Notes: generated by a model from the letters alone, not told the origin. Numbered from the stretch's first letter, positions 15,553-24,634 are shown. The stretch: DNA of 64,000 bases from RGIG1902 sp034926865 (GCA_034926865.1 JAYFQP010000016.1:14370-78369), one strand, 5' to 3'. Numbers and translations: made by a program.

Positions 15553-17106
15553 ATGAAAATGACATTTCCAAAAGAACGTCTGGATTATGCCATAGACCGT
15601 TTAAGGGAGTATAAGCAAGCCAAGGCATCGCTGGAAAACCGAATAAAGGAAGAGGAGCTTTGGTGGCAGCTTCGGCATTGGGAGGTCATTGAAAAACCTG
15701 GACATGAGGGCGAAGCGCCGGTTTCGGCGTGGCTTTTCAACAATCTGGCACAAAAACATGCCGATGCCATGGATAATTTCCCGGAGCCTGCGGTTTTGCC
15801 AAGAGAGCCTGGAGACAGAAAGGATTCTGAGCTGCTGTCTAAGATAATACCGGTGATTATGGAGAGGTGTGAGTTTGATAAGACGTACAGTGACGCATGG
15901 TGGTATAAGCTCAAGCACGGCACGGCGGCCTACGGTGTTTTTTGGAACAGGGATCTTGAGGAAGGTCAAGGGGATATAGATATCGCGCCCATAGACCTTT
16001 TGAATATTTTCTGGGAACCGGGGATATGCGATATACAGCAGAGCCGCAACCTGTTTATTGCTCACAGATGGGACAGGGATATCCTTGAGGAGAGCTATCC
16101 CGGGTTAAAGGGGTATATGGGGGATATCATAGATGTGGTCACACAGGCAAAGGTTTCGGGGGACGATAAGGTCACCGTCATCGACTGGTATTACAAAAAA
16201 GACGGAAGGCTGCACTACTGTAAGTTTGCGGGGGAAAATGTACTCTACGCCAGCGAGTGTGATTCGATTTATAAAGCTGCGGGGTGGTACGAGCACGGGC
16301 TTTATCCCGTTGTTTTCGATAATCTTTTCCCAGTAGAGGGGCAGCCTGTCGGGTTTGGTTATATCGCCGTTACCAAAAATCCTCAGGAGTATATTGACCG
16401 GCTGGGCAGGAATATCCTCGAATGTTCGCTGATGGCGGCAAAGCCGAGGTATTTCGCTGGGCGCTCGGCAGGCATTAATGAGGAGGAGTTTCTTGACTGG
16501 AGCAGGCCGATCGTCCATGTGGAGGGCTCGATAAACGATGAGCGCCTAAGGCCGATAACCCCGTATCCTCTGGCGGATACATATATAAAGGTTCAGCAGA
16601 TGAAGATAGACGAGCTGAAGGAGACCGCCTCAAACCGCGATTTTTCCTCAGGCGGCACAAACTCGGGCGTGACGGCGGCCTCAGCCATATCAGCGCTTCA
16701 GGAAGCGGGCAGCAAAACCTCAAGAGACATGATTGGCTCGGCTTACAGGGCATACGCCAAGATAAGCTGTCTGTGCCTTGAGCTGATACGCCAGTTTTAT
16801 GACGGGAGCCGAAGCTTCCGTATAACAGGCAGGGAGGATAACGGCTTTGTCACATACAATAACCGCGGCATAAAGGGCGGGAGAAGGCCGGTTTTTGATA
16901 TCAGGATAACGGCGCAGAAGAAGAATCCCTTTGCCCGGATAAGCCAAAACGAGCTGGCAAAGGAGCTTTACAGCCTTGGCTTTTTCAAGCCTGAGCTTGC
17001 AGGGCAGGCGCTTGGGGCATTGGAGCTTATGGATTTTGAGGGGAAGGAAGCTGTCAGATCATATCTGGCGGCAAACAGCGAAAGGGAGGAAAAAAGCATT
17101 GAATAA
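15553..17106 (+). CDS. Portal protein, P22-like (podovirus type)
   Basis: 517 residues. The head-to-tail ring through which DNA enters and leaves. Features fit the P22-like portal family: an N-terminal helical region (LENRIKEEELWW), an early domain with WWYKLKHGTAAYG, the central IAPIDLLNIFWEPG, then QQMKIDELKETASNRDFSSGG, GVTAASAISALQEAGSK and a long C-terminal wing. It lies between terL and the scaffold and capsid genes as expected, and overlaps the scaffold start by 8 nt. The ATG is preceded by AGAAGGAG. Confidence 0.85.
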   Translation: MKMTFPKERLDYAIDRLREYKQAKASLENRIKEEELWWQLRHWEVIEKPGHEGEAPVSAWLFNNLAQKHADAMDNFPEPAVLPREPGDRKDSELLSKIIPVIMERCEFDKTYSDAWWYKLKHGTAAYGVFWNRDLEEGQGDIDIAPIDLLNIFWEPGICDIQQSRNLFIAHRWDRDILEESYPGLKGYMGDIIDVVTQAKVSGDDKVTVIDWYYKKDGRLHYCKFAGENVLYASECDSIYKAAGWYEHGLYPVVFDNLFPVEGQPVGFGYIAVTKNPQEYIDRLGRNILECSLMAAKPRYFAGRSAGINEEEFLDWSRPIVHVEGSINDERLRPITPYPLADTYIKVQQMKIDELKETASNRDFSSGGTNSGVTAASAISALQEAGSKTSRDMIGSAYRAYAKISCLCLELIRQFYDGSRSFRITGREDNGFVTYNNRGIKGGRRPVFDIRITAQKKNPFARISQNELAKELYSLGFFKPELAGQALGALELMDFEGKEAVRSYLAANSEREEKSIE

Positions 17107-17554
17107 GGAACAGCGTACGGCAGAAGTAAAAACCGAGGGTGCAGAACAGGGCGCTTTCGGCAGCGAAGGAATGTCGAGAATTTTGAAGGCAAAAGAGGCG
17201 GCTGGGAAAGCCGACCAGTGGCAGCAGGCATTTGAGGAGATAAAGGAGATTTATCTCGAGATGGATATGTCACAGGCCCTTAAATCCCCCTTGCTCAAGA
17301 CTCTCATAAAGGCGGGAGTGGATTTCAAAACAGCCTTTGAAGCAGCAAATCTAGAGACAATAAAGACGTATATAGAGGCCCGAGCCGAGAGAAATGTTTT
17401 AGACAGGCTCAGGCAGAACGCCTCTAGAGCAAAGGAAAACGGCATAGCCGCCTCAAAGTCTTCGCCATTTACGGCAGGTGGGGCGGGCCTTTCGAAAAGC
17501 GACAGGGAGGATATTGTGAAGCGTGTCCTCAAGGGCGAGGAGATTCGTCTTTAA
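17099..17554 (+). CDS. Capsid scaffolding protein
   Basis: 151 residues, hydrophilic and almost wholly helical, without cysteines or membrane segments. A Gly/Ala/Lys-rich N-terminus, a middle helix (ADQWQQAFEEIKEIYLEM) and a basic C-terminal end (SDREDIVKRVLKGEEIRL) match the usual scaffold layout. It lies between portal and major capsid genes, the canonical scaffold slot. The start is TTG at 17099, eight bases after GGGAGGA and overlapping the portal stop. Sequence homology was not recognised; the call rests on position and composition. Confidence 0.7.
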   Translation: MNKEQRTAEVKTEGAEQGAFGSEGMSRILKAKEAAGKADQWQQAFEEIKEIYLEMDMSQALKSPLLKTLIKAGVDFKTAFEAANLETIKTYIEARAERNVLDRLRQNASRAKENGIAASKSSPFTAGGAGLSKSDREDIVKRVLKGEEIRL

Positions 17555-17574
17555 TAATTAAAAAGGAGAAGCAA

Positions 17575-18783
17575 ATGAGCAACGTAAACATTACACAGGA
17601 TCAGGGCCTTTCGGCCGAGATGAGGGTATTTTACAGCGATTATCTTATTGATAACGCCGTACCAAAGCTCGTTCACGATCAGTTCGGGCAGAAGCACCCC
17701 ATTCCCAAAAACGGAGGCAAGACCATTCAGTTCAGAAAGTTCAGCCCTCTTGCGAAGGCTGTTACCCCTCTTATTGAAGGCGTTACCCCTGACGGACAGA
17801 AACTGAATGTGTCTACAGTCGAGGCCACCGTCAAGCAGTACGGCAGATATATCGAAATGAGCGATATGCTTATACTCACATCCATCGACAACAACATCGT
17901 GCAGGCGACAAAGCTTTTAGGCAACCAGGCTGGGGCCACGCTTGACACAATCACCCGAGAGGTGCTCTCGGGCGGAACCAACGTCCAGTACGCCGTGGGG
18001 CAGGTTGCGGCAAGGCATCTTCTTACAGGAGGCGAGGATGCGGGCAACCATTACATGACTGTCGATTCCATTCGCAGAGCGGCAAGATACCTCAAGACCC
18101 AGAATGCCGAGAAAATAGGGGACAGCTATGTTGCGATAATCCACCCCGACATTTCGTATGACCTGATGAATGACCCCGCATGGCAGAATGTCAAAACTTA
18201 CTGTGACCCCAAGGATATGTATGAGGGCGAGATAGGCAAGCTCGCGGGGGTGAGGTTTGTCGAGACCACCGAGGCCAAGATATTTAAGGGAGAAGGGCTG
18301 ACTGTTGGGGCTAGAGACCTGACTGTCAAGACTGCGGCGGCTTCGGGCAGCGTGACTGTCGCTGTAAACGAGGCGATATTGGCAGGTGAGGCGGAGAAGC
18401 TCGCCGGCAGATATGTCATAATCGGCGGTTATAGGCATAAGATAACTTCTGCCCAGAGCGGCAGCGCAGGATCGGCATCGTTGACTCTTGAAAGCGCGGC
18501 TGTTCAGGCAGTGGGCGATAAGGTATATCCCGGCGAGGGCGGAGCTAAGGGCAGAGCCGTTTATTCCACCCTCGTTCTCGGAGAAAACGCCTATGGCGTG
18601 ACAGAAGTACAGGGCGGCGGGCTTCGGCACATAGTCAAGCAGCTTGGCTCATCCGGCACGGCCGACCCGCTTGACCAGAGGGGAAGCTGCGGCTGGAAGG
18701 CAGTCAGGACAGCCGAGAGGCTTGTTGAATCATTCATGGTAAGAATAGAGACATGCTCGACCTTTGATGGCGACGCTAACTGA
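17575..18783 (+). CDS. Major capsid protein, N4-gp56 family
   Basis: 402 residues with the HK97-type fold in the N4-gp56 version: QDQGLSAEMRVFYSDYLIDNA at the start, then KNGGKTIQFRKFSPL, a GRYIEMSDMLILTSIDN motif and HPDISYDLMNDPAWQN. The final part reads KAVRTAERLVESFMVRIE. A glycine/alanine-rich insertion of about 80 residues (roughly 245-325, around GRYVIIGGYRHKIT) is probably an extra surface domain. AAGGAG lies eight bases before the ATG. This gene together with the P22-like portal points to a short-tailed particle. Confidence 0.9.
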   Translation: MSNVNITQDQGLSAEMRVFYSDYLIDNAVPKLVHDQFGQKHPIPKNGGKTIQFRKFSPLAKAVTPLIEGVTPDGQKLNVSTVEATVKQYGRYIEMSDMLILTSIDNNIVQATKLLGNQAGATLDTITREVLSGGTNVQYAVGQVAARHLLTGGEDAGNHYMTVDSIRRAARYLKTQNAEKIGDSYVAIIHPDISYDLMNDPAWQNVKTYCDPKDMYEGEIGKLAGVRFVETTEAKIFKGEGLTVGARDLTVKTAAASGSVTVAVNEAILAGEAEKLAGRYVIIGGYRHKITSAQSGSAGSASLTLESAAVQAVGDKVYPGEGGAKGRAVYSTLVLGENAYGVTEVQGGGLRHIVKQLGSSGTADPLDQRGSCGWKAVRTAERLVESFMVRIETCSTFDGDAN

Positions 18784-18798
18784 TAGGGAGGTAAACTT

Positions 18799-19041
18799 AT
18801 GAGCACAGATTACATGGAACAGTATGTTCCCGTTAGGCTTTTTAAGGACAATGATAAATACAGCGATGATGTATTCGTAGCCGTAAACGGAGAGGGCTGC
18901 CTTATTAAGAGGGGCGACACCGTCATGGTCAAGCGTAAGTTCGCTGAGGTGCTTGAACAGTCCGACAGGCAGGATATGTACACATCTAACCTGATGGATG
19001 AACGCTCGGGCGAGTATGAGCGCATGAGCAAGGTGTTTTAG
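18799..19041 (+). CDS. Small virion-associated protein
   Basis: 80 residues, acidic and polar: YVPVRLFKDNDKYSDDVFVAVNGEGCLIKRGD and then a helical end. GGGAGG precedes the ATG. Small genes directly after a capsid gene often code for head decoration or head completion proteins; that is all that supports a role here. No family was recognised. Confidence 0.65.
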   Translation: MSTDYMEQYVPVRLFKDNDKYSDDVFVAVNGEGCLIKRGDTVMVKRKFAEVLEQSDRQDMYTSNLMDERSGEYERMSKVF

Positions 19042-19044
19042 CCT

Positions 19045-19431
19045 ATGGGCGGCAGCATAAAGCTTTACGGCGGTACGAAGGCGAATATGCCAAAGCTTCC
19101 CGTTCGCTCGCCCGGCTATTGTACAGACAGCCGAGAGCTTTATATAGGCGGCGAGGAGGATAATATCCTCCTCGCCTCGGCCCAAAGCACCGCCGGCAGG
19201 TTTGAAAGAATCACTCTTGTGCCGATGGTTGGAGAGGGCGAGCTAAGCCAGCTTTGGGAGACTACGGCAGGAGACCTCGCCTATAAAAACGGAGCAGGGA
19301 AGATTGGAAAGATAGCGGGGAAAGCCACATCCGTAGGCCCTGTTTCGCCTTCAGCCTCTATGGATGAGCTGATAGCTGCTTTTAACGGGCTTATTGCCGC
19401 CCTCAAGCAGGGCGGGACTATGGAGGGATGA
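19045..19431 (+). CDS. Phage structural protein, probable head or tail fibre component
   Basis: 128 residues. It begins IKLYGGTKANMPKLPVRSPGYCTDSRELYIGG, a pattern met at the N-termini of fibre and decoration proteins that carry short beta repeats. The C-terminal helix (MDELIAAFNGLIAALKQGG) may trimerise. It starts 3 nt after the upstream gene and ends 4 nt before the next, so it is tightly packed in the operon. The exact role is uncertain. Confidence 0.6.
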   Translation: MGGSIKLYGGTKANMPKLPVRSPGYCTDSRELYIGGEEDNILLASAQSTAGRFERITLVPMVGEGELSQLWETTAGDLAYKNGAGKIGKIAGKATSVGPVSPSASMDELIAAFNGLIAALKQGGTMEG

Positions 19432-19435
19432 TCCT

Positions 19436-20467
19436 ATGAGAGAAATACGGGTTGAGATAAACGGCCAGTTTGTTGCCAAAAGCTCAAAATATGCAGGTAT
19501 CCAAGGCGAGGGAAACGTCACAAGAATGCGAATAGTGTTTGACAACAGCTGGAGCAGCTACAGCAAGCGGATTATATGGCGCGATGCAAGGGGGCAGAAC
19601 CCCATGGCAGTTATTCTCGGTTATGAACAGATGACAGCTGAGGGCAGCTTGCTCGATTATACAGCTTATATTCCCCCTGAGCCGCTGGCAGAGGCAGGAT
19701 GGTGTTCTTTCACAATAGAGGGGTATTCTGATGAAGGCGGAACGGTCGCTGTCGCCCTGACGGCAGGCGACAGGCTTGAAGTTGAGGCAGGGGGCTATGG
19801 ATCCCCCGCGGAGCCGACATCTTCGCAGACACTCCAGCTTCAGCATGAGATAGATTCTATTATATCTTCTGTTGAGGTTATAGCGGGCGAAGCCCTTGGG
19901 GCGAGGGACAGGGCTGAGACAGCGGCAACGGCGGCAGAGGCTTCAAAACAGGCCACAAGCCAGGATGCAGATACCGTTCTTTCATCCGTGGAAGCGGCGC
20001 AGCAGGCAGCCTTATCGGCCAGCGGAGCAAAAGAGCAGGCACAGGAGTATTCTGCCCTGAGCCAAAGCTGGGCTGTCGGCGCAACGGGTGAGCGTGATGG
20101 CGAGGATGTCAATAATGCAAGATATTGGTCTCAACAGGCGCAGGCGGCAGCCGGCGGCGGGGTTATAAGCTTTAATGGCCGTGCAGGAGGCGTAATGCCC
20201 CGAACGGGGGATTACACGGCGGCGCAGGTGGGGGCTGACCCAGAGGGCAGCGCCTCCGCTGTACAGACAGCCCTTGCCGAACATGAATCCGATGCCTCCA
20301 AGCATATAATTTCAGGAACGCTCGGCGGACAGGTGGCGGCAAACGCCGCGGCACAGGAGAGCCTTGGGGTGATGCAAATACGCAACATTTCAGCCGGTAC
20401 GGCAGACCTTACGGCGGGAACATCCCCTCTTGCAACGGGGCAGATATACCTTGTCTATGAGGCTTAA
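19436..20467 (+). CDS. Phage tail fibre protein
   Basis: 343 residues. The N-terminal domain (about 1-125) is beta-rich (REIRVEINGQFVAKSSKY...). It is followed by a long Ala/Gln/Glu coiled coil (about 130-235, ETAATAAEASKQATSQ) with the fibre-typical NNARYWSQQAQAAAGGG, then FNGRAGGVMPRTGDYTAAQVGA, a motif repeated in many phage tail fibres. The ATG at 19436 follows GGAGGG. The architecture suggests a trimeric shaft carrying a receptor-binding tip, perhaps completed by the propeller protein encoded next. Confidence 0.8.
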   Translation: MREIRVEINGQFVAKSSKYAGIQGEGNVTRMRIVFDNSWSSYSKRIIWRDARGQNPMAVILGYEQMTAEGSLLDYTAYIPPEPLAEAGWCSFTIEGYSDEGGTVAVALTAGDRLEVEAGGYGSPAEPTSSQTLQLQHEIDSIISSVEVIAGEALGARDRAETAATAAEASKQATSQDADTVLSSVEAAQQAALSASGAKEQAQEYSALSQSWAVGATGERDGEDVNNARYWSQQAQAAAGGGVISFNGRAGGVMPRTGDYTAAQVGADPEGSASAVQTALAEHESDASKHIISGTLGGQVAANAAAQESLGVMQIRNISAGTADLTAGTSPLATGQIYLVYEA

Positions 20468-20469
20468 TC

Positions 20470-21573
20470 ATGGCAAAAAAGATGTATATCGGGGTTGGTG
20501 GCCTCGCCCGAAAGGTCAGGAAAGCATATATAGGCACAGATAACCTCGCTCGCAAGGTCAAGAAGGGATATATCGGCGTGGGGGGCGTGGCAAGGCCGTT
20601 CTTCTCCGGAGGGGAGATAGCGTATTTCGGAACAGCCACACCGCTCTCGTTTGGAAGAGCGTATTTGGCAGCAGCAAGCTTATCAGGGTACGCTATTTTT
20701 GCGGGTGGCTTGATTGAAAATGCAGTCGCCTATGCCGATGCCTATGATACGAATCTGGTGGAGAGCCAGCCTTTGTCCCTGAATACTTCGGCAAACTATG
20801 GATCAGCGGCCTCTGTTGGGGATTATGTCCTGTTTGGCGGAGGTGCTTCGGGGTCTACTATCAAAAGTGCGATGACAGCATACGATCAAAGCCTTGCAAG
20901 GTCGACGCCATCATCACTCAGTAAGGCGAGATGGGCTTTGGCAGCGGCAAGCGCCGGTAATTATGTGTTGTTCGGGGGAGGCAATACTACCTCAACAGGT
21001 TCGCCTTCCGCTGTAGTCGACGCTTATGATGCCACTTTGACCAGAAGCACAGCCACAGCACTAGGTGTAGCCAGAGCATATTTTGCGGCGGCCTCTGTTG
21101 GGGATTACGCTATATTCGCCGGAGGCGGGCCCTCTTCAGCGGGGGTGCTGGCGGCGGTGGATGCATACAATTCAAACTTGGTAAAGACAACGCCGCAGGA
21201 ATTGAGCGTCGCAAGAAGGCTTCTGGCCGGGGCGAGCGTCGGAGGATATGCCGTATTTGCCGGAGGAGACAGCGCAGGAACGGCTGATGCGTACAACGTA
21301 TCTCTTGTGAGGAGCACGCCCACAGTTTTGGATGTTCCTGCTACATTGATGGCGGCAGTTTCATTGGGAGAATACGCGTTATTCGGCGGCGGAAAAGCAG
21401 GTGGCATTGAGACGGCGAGCGTTACTGTTTATGACAGCTCGCTTACAAAAAGCGCACCGCAGAAATTAAGTGTTGCAAGGAGTTATCTGGCGGCGGCAGC
21501 GGTTGGCAATTATGCGATATTTGCCGGAGGAGACAGCGCAGGAACAGCAGATGTATATACGGTTCTTGAATGA
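20470..21573 (+). CDS. Tail-tip or fibre protein with seven Kelch-like repeats
   Basis: 367 residues. Residues 3-45 contain three short repeats of the type YIGVGGLARKV, a motif met in tail proteins of clostridial phages. From about residue 60 there are seven repeats of roughly 43 residues, each with a core (Y)A-I/V/L-F-A/G-GG and a preceding LAAAS-hG/Y; each ends near AYD..L. Seven Kelch-like blades would close a beta-propeller. Some repeats are nearly identical at DNA level (for example around 21255 and 21520). The likely function is receptor or glycan binding. It follows the fibre gene with a 2-nt gap. Confidence 0.8.
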   Translation: MAKKMYIGVGGLARKVRKAYIGTDNLARKVKKGYIGVGGVARPFFSGGEIAYFGTATPLSFGRAYLAAASLSGYAIFAGGLIENAVAYADAYDTNLVESQPLSLNTSANYGSAASVGDYVLFGGGASGSTIKSAMTAYDQSLARSTPSSLSKARWALAAASAGNYVLFGGGNTTSTGSPSAVVDAYDATLTRSTATALGVARAYFAAASVGDYAIFAGGGPSSAGVLAAVDAYNSNLVKTTPQELSVARRLLAGASVGGYAVFAGGDSAGTADAYNVSLVRSTPTVLDVPATLMAAVSLGEYALFGGGKAGGIETASVTVYDSSLTKSAPQKLSVARSYLAAAAVGNYAIFAGGDSAGTADVYTVLE

Positions 21574-21587
21574 CAGGAGGATGGAAA

Positions 21588-21935
21588 ATGAAAAAAGTTG
21601 AAAAGTACACAGGCGATAAGACATATATGTTCCCTAACGGGGCGATAGCCACGAGGGAGGCTGTTCTTCAGCAGTTCCCGGCGGCGCTTGCCTTTGCCCA
21701 TATTGTAGAGACGGACGAGGGCGGCGAGGTAATGTTTGCGCTTCAGAACCTATCGGCCATGAGGAGCTTTCACGGGATCGGCAGTACGCTTTCGGAGGCC
21801 GAGGCCATAGCGGCAATTCAGACGGCTGTCAATACGCCGGAAGCAGTTGACAGTACGCCCTCAGCCGAGGAGCGCATAGCGGCTGCGCTTGAATATCAGG
21901 TGATGGCGAGCCTGCCTGACCAGACGGCAGAATAG
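21588..21935 (+). CDS. Small phage protein upstream of xkdX
   Basis: 115 residues. It starts KKVEKYTGDKTYMFPNGAIATREAVLQQFPA and continues as an acidic, alanine-rich helical protein. AGGAGG precedes the ATG at 21588 by seven bases; an upstream in-frame codon is inside the previous gene's end. Proteins of this sort commonly precede XkdX-like genes in clostridial prophages. Function not recognised. Confidence 0.65.
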   Translation: MKKVEKYTGDKTYMFPNGAIATREAVLQQFPAALAFAHIVETDEGGEVMFALQNLSAMRSFHGIGSTLSEAEAIAAIQTAVNTPEAVDSTPSAEERIAAALEYQVMASLPDQTAE

Positions 21936-21948
21936 AGGAGGGTCAAGA

Positions 21949-22077
21949 ATGAATTACGAGATGATAAAGAGAAATTATGACCGGGGGCTTTGGACAAAGG
22001 CCATGGTGAGGATGGCTGTCCGCAAGGGTCTTCTTACCGCGGCGCAGTTCACAGAGATAACCGGCGAGGCCTACTGA
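21949..22077 (+). CDS. xkdX: XkdX family phage protein
   Basis: 42 residues: begins MNYEMIKRNYDRGLW and ends EITGEAY. The pattern (IKRNYDRGLWTK, then VRMAVRKGLLTAAQF) is the XkdX signature known from the B. subtilis PBSX tail-lysis region. GAGGAGGG lies seven bases before the ATG. The function of XkdX is not established; it usually lies between tail genes and the XhlA/holin pair, exactly as here. Confidence 0.85.
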   Translation: MNYEMIKRNYDRGLWTKAMVRMAVRKGLLTAAQFTEITGEAY

Positions 22078-22096
22078 TAAGAAAAGAGGAGACAAA

Positions 22097-22378
22097 ATGA
22101 CCGAGTGGACGGTAGTAACGGTTATCATAGTTTTGGTAGGGCTTGTGGCAACGCTTGTGAAGCCTATGCTCAGCCTTAATACCTCGATGACAAAGCTGAC
22201 AATATCAAACGAGCGGCTGTCGGAGGATCTGAAGGGGCTTACGGACAAAAACAGCGAGGCTCATGCGCGTATCTGGCAGCATGAAGAGGAGCAGGACAAA
22301 CGGCTTAATGACCATGACAAGCAGTTTGACAGTCATGAATGCCGTATTGGCGCTCTGGAGAAAGGAAAGAACAAATGA
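22097..22378 (+). CDS. XhlA-like membrane-anchored coiled-coil protein
   Basis: 93 residues with one N-terminal membrane segment (VVTVIIVLVGLVATLVKPML) and a charged coiled coil (SNERLSEDLKGLTDKNSEAHARI...). This is the layout of XhlA or spanin-like lysis accessory proteins. It sits between xkdX and a holin gene whose start overlaps it by ATGA. The role is inferred from topology and position. Confidence 0.65.
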   Translation: MTEWTVVTVIIVLVGLVATLVKPMLSLNTSMTKLTISNERLSEDLKGLTDKNSEAHARIWQHEEEQDKRLNDHDKQFDSHECRIGALEKGKNK

Positions 22379-22674
22379 GCGGGGCTGTCATATCATATAT
22401 AGCGGCGGCTTTTGCATATGCAGGCCTTTATATTCTTACGCTATTTATAAGAACCAAGGTAAAGAGCGAAAAGCTCGATATCTTTCGCAAATGGGTAAGA
22501 ACGGGGGTACTTTCCGCTGAACAGCTATTTCCCCAAAGCAGATCAGGGGCCAGGAAAAAGGCATATGTAATGACTTTTATAGAGGATAAGACCTGCGGCT
22601 TTGCCCAAGAAGAAGTGGACGCGCTTATAGAAGCGGCGGTATACTGCCTCAACATGGAGATGTGGGACCGGTAG
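22375..22674 (+). CDS. Phage holin (LLH-type)
   Basis: 99 residues. One N-terminal membrane segment (VISYIAAAFAYAGLYILTLFI), a basic stretch (RTKVKSEKLDIFRKWVRTGV) and a helical C-terminus with FIEDKTCGFAQEEVDALIEAAVYCLN, typical of holins of the LLH family in Firmicutes phages. The ATG overlaps the previous stop codon. No endolysin gene follows; the next gene is a connector. Confidence 0.75.
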   Translation: MSGAVISYIAAAFAYAGLYILTLFIRTKVKSEKLDIFRKWVRTGVLSAEQLFPQSRSGARKKAYVMTFIEDKTCGFAQEEVDALIEAAVYCLNMEMWDR

Positions 22675-22763
22675 GAGAGCCAGAAGAAAATGCCGGGATT
22701 GAATAGAGCAGATATCATATTATGGGTCGCAGCGCAGCCTATTATTTTATTTAGGAGAAAAAT

Positions 22764-23129
22764 ATGACTATAAACAAAGTTATCGAGCTGGCTGATTCCT
22801 TAAGGCCCGGCCCTGTAAGCGAGATGCGTAAGGCTAACTGGCTTATCGGCTTTGAAGCAAGGCTGATAAAGGAGCTGGGGGGCGAGCCTGAAGAGCTCGT
22901 ATACCCAATGGACGGTGACAGGGAGCTTTCTGTGTGCCAGGAGTATGGCGAGATATATGTGCTTTACCTTTGCTCAATGGTAGATTTCGCGATCAGGGAA
23001 TACGAAGCCTATAACAGCGAGGCCGTTATGCTTAATTCCATGGTGGAGGAATATAAAAAGCAGTATCTTAGGGATAATCTTCCGCCAAAAAGAAAGCTCG
23101 GGAGTGAAGTCTGGAGGGCCGACAGATGA
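22764..23129 (+). CDS. Probable head-tail connector/adaptor protein
   Basis: 121 residues, helical: INKVIELADSLRPGPVSEMRKANWL, YEEIYVLYL-like middle (YGEIYVLYLCSMVDFAIREYEAYNSEAVM) and a basic tail. Size, helix content and the phase around NKVI..AD..RP match adaptor proteins of short-tailed phages. The stop overlaps the start of the nozzle-like gene by 4 nt. The 90 nt before it show no gene. Confidence 0.65.
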   Translation: MTINKVIELADSLRPGPVSEMRKANWLIGFEARLIKELGGEPEELVYPMDGDRELSVCQEYGEIYVLYLCSMVDFAIREYEAYNSEAVMLNSMVEEYKKQYLRDNLPPKRKLGSEVWRADR

Positions 23130-24634
23130 AGCTTCCGTATTTGCGTACTTCCGGCAAGGCAGCGCAGCTTACAGACAGTTTTCTGGGGCTTTGCCTTACG
23201 GAGGAATATAAAAACGGCTGCCTTTGCAAAGGCAGCCGACTGAGCTCGGATGACAGCCCCGGGCTTTGCCAGAGAAAAACGCCCAGGCAGACGGCTTTTT
23301 ACACAGAGCCACAGGGCATATGCGTAAAGGATGGTCTGGCCGTTATGCATAACGGAAGGGTAATATACGCCGGAGAGGATATAGGCGGGATCACAGATGG
23401 CAAAAAGCAAACCGCGGTTATAGGCAACAAGATTGTTATTTTCCCGGACAAGCTTTATATAGATACGCTTTCGGGTAAGCTCATGCCAATGGAAGAAGCA
23501 CTTACGCTGCAAAAGGCGGTCTTCACCTCAAAAGCCATAGCCTTTGGCAGCGAAGAATGCCCATTTTCGGTGGGCGATGGAGTTGAGATAGCAGGGTGTA
23601 TTGATTACCGATCGAATAATTTAACGCTTATAATACGAGGGGTGGAACAAAATTCGCTAATTTTCGACGAAGGAGCTTTTGAGGCAGGAATAGAGAATCA
23701 CGAAGTCACCATAAAGCGCAGAATACCCGAGCTTGAGGTTATATGTGAAAGCGGCAACAGACTTTGGGGGTGTGAGGGAAATACCATATATTCCTCAAAG
23801 CTGGGAGACCCTTTAAACTTTTTTGTATATGACAGGCTTTCTACGGATGCTTACGCCCTTGATGTGGCGGGAGATGGGGCATTTACGGCCTGTGGGCAGT
23901 ATTCCTCGCATATAGTTTTTTTCAAGGAGGATATCGCCTATAAGCTGTATGGCACACGCCCTGCAAATTACCAGCTCATGACGGCGAGAATACCAGGAGT
24001 CCGCCGAAAGTGCGGCAGAAGTCTTTGGACAGACAGCGAAGATATGTATTACCTGGGTAGAATGGGCGTGTACGCATATTCGGGCGGGGTGCCGGAGCTT
24101 GTATCGGCGGCGCTTGGAGAGATAGAGGCCGAGGAGGCCTGCGCCTGTGTGTGGAAGGGAAAGTATTATCTTTCGTTATGGGACGGCGTAAAGGGGGAAA
24201 CCTTGACATATGACATCGCAAAGGGCATTTGGCTGCCGTGGGGAAGCGAGTCGGCATTTGCTTTTGCCCTTTCGGGAGGATCAATGTACATGCTTGAGCG
24301 TGGCGGCGCGCTTCTGGAGCTTGATAAGGGAGAGGAAAAGGAAGCATGGAGCGCTGAGCTGCGGCCGTTTAAGGACGGTACCGGCAGAAACACACAATGT
24401 ACCTCACTGATAATAGACGCCGAACCCGAGAAAGGTTCATGGATGGAGGTATATATGAGCGAAAACGGAGGGCCTTATATGAAACTGGCGGCCTTCGACA
24501 GCACAAAGCGCGGGCTTAGGCCCATAATGCTGCCGCCTAACAGGGGCAACAGGCTGAACTTCAAGCTTGAGGGCCTTGGGCTATGCCGCATATATTCCAT
24601 CGAGAGGCGATTTCGAATAGGGAGTGAAAGCTGA
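23126..24634 (+). CDS. Tail nozzle-like beta-propeller protein (podovirus tail tube)
   Basis: 502 residues, almost all beta. Motifs include NGRVIYAGEDIGG, a repeated W/G core (GNRLWGCEGNTIYSSKLGDPLNFF), QYSSHIVFFKEDIAYKLYG, RSLWTDSEDMYYLGRMGVYAYSGG, and a C-terminal R-I-Y-S-I-E-R-R-F. The pattern of LWG..GN.IY.S..GDP is common to nozzle or tail-needle-base proteins of T7- and P22-like viruses (gp12/gp10 class). It follows the adaptor gene directly, as expected for a short tail. Confidence 0.7.
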   Translation: MKLPYLRTSGKAAQLTDSFLGLCLTEEYKNGCLCKGSRLSSDDSPGLCQRKTPRQTAFYTEPQGICVKDGLAVMHNGRVIYAGEDIGGITDGKKQTAVIGNKIVIFPDKLYIDTLSGKLMPMEEALTLQKAVFTSKAIAFGSEECPFSVGDGVEIAGCIDYRSNNLTLIIRGVEQNSLIFDEGAFEAGIENHEVTIKRRIPELEVICESGNRLWGCEGNTIYSSKLGDPLNFFVYDRLSTDAYALDVAGDGAFTACGQYSSHIVFFKEDIAYKLYGTRPANYQLMTARIPGVRRKCGRSLWTDSEDMYYLGRMGVYAYSGGVPELVSAALGEIEAEEACACVWKGKYYLSLWDGVKGETLTYDIAKGIWLPWGSESAFAFALSGGSMYMLERGGALLELDKGEEKEAWSAELRPFKDGTGRNTQCTSLIIDAEPEKGSWMEVYMSENGGPYMKLAAFDSTKRGLRPIMLPPNRGNRLNFKLEGLGLCRIYSIERRFRIGSES

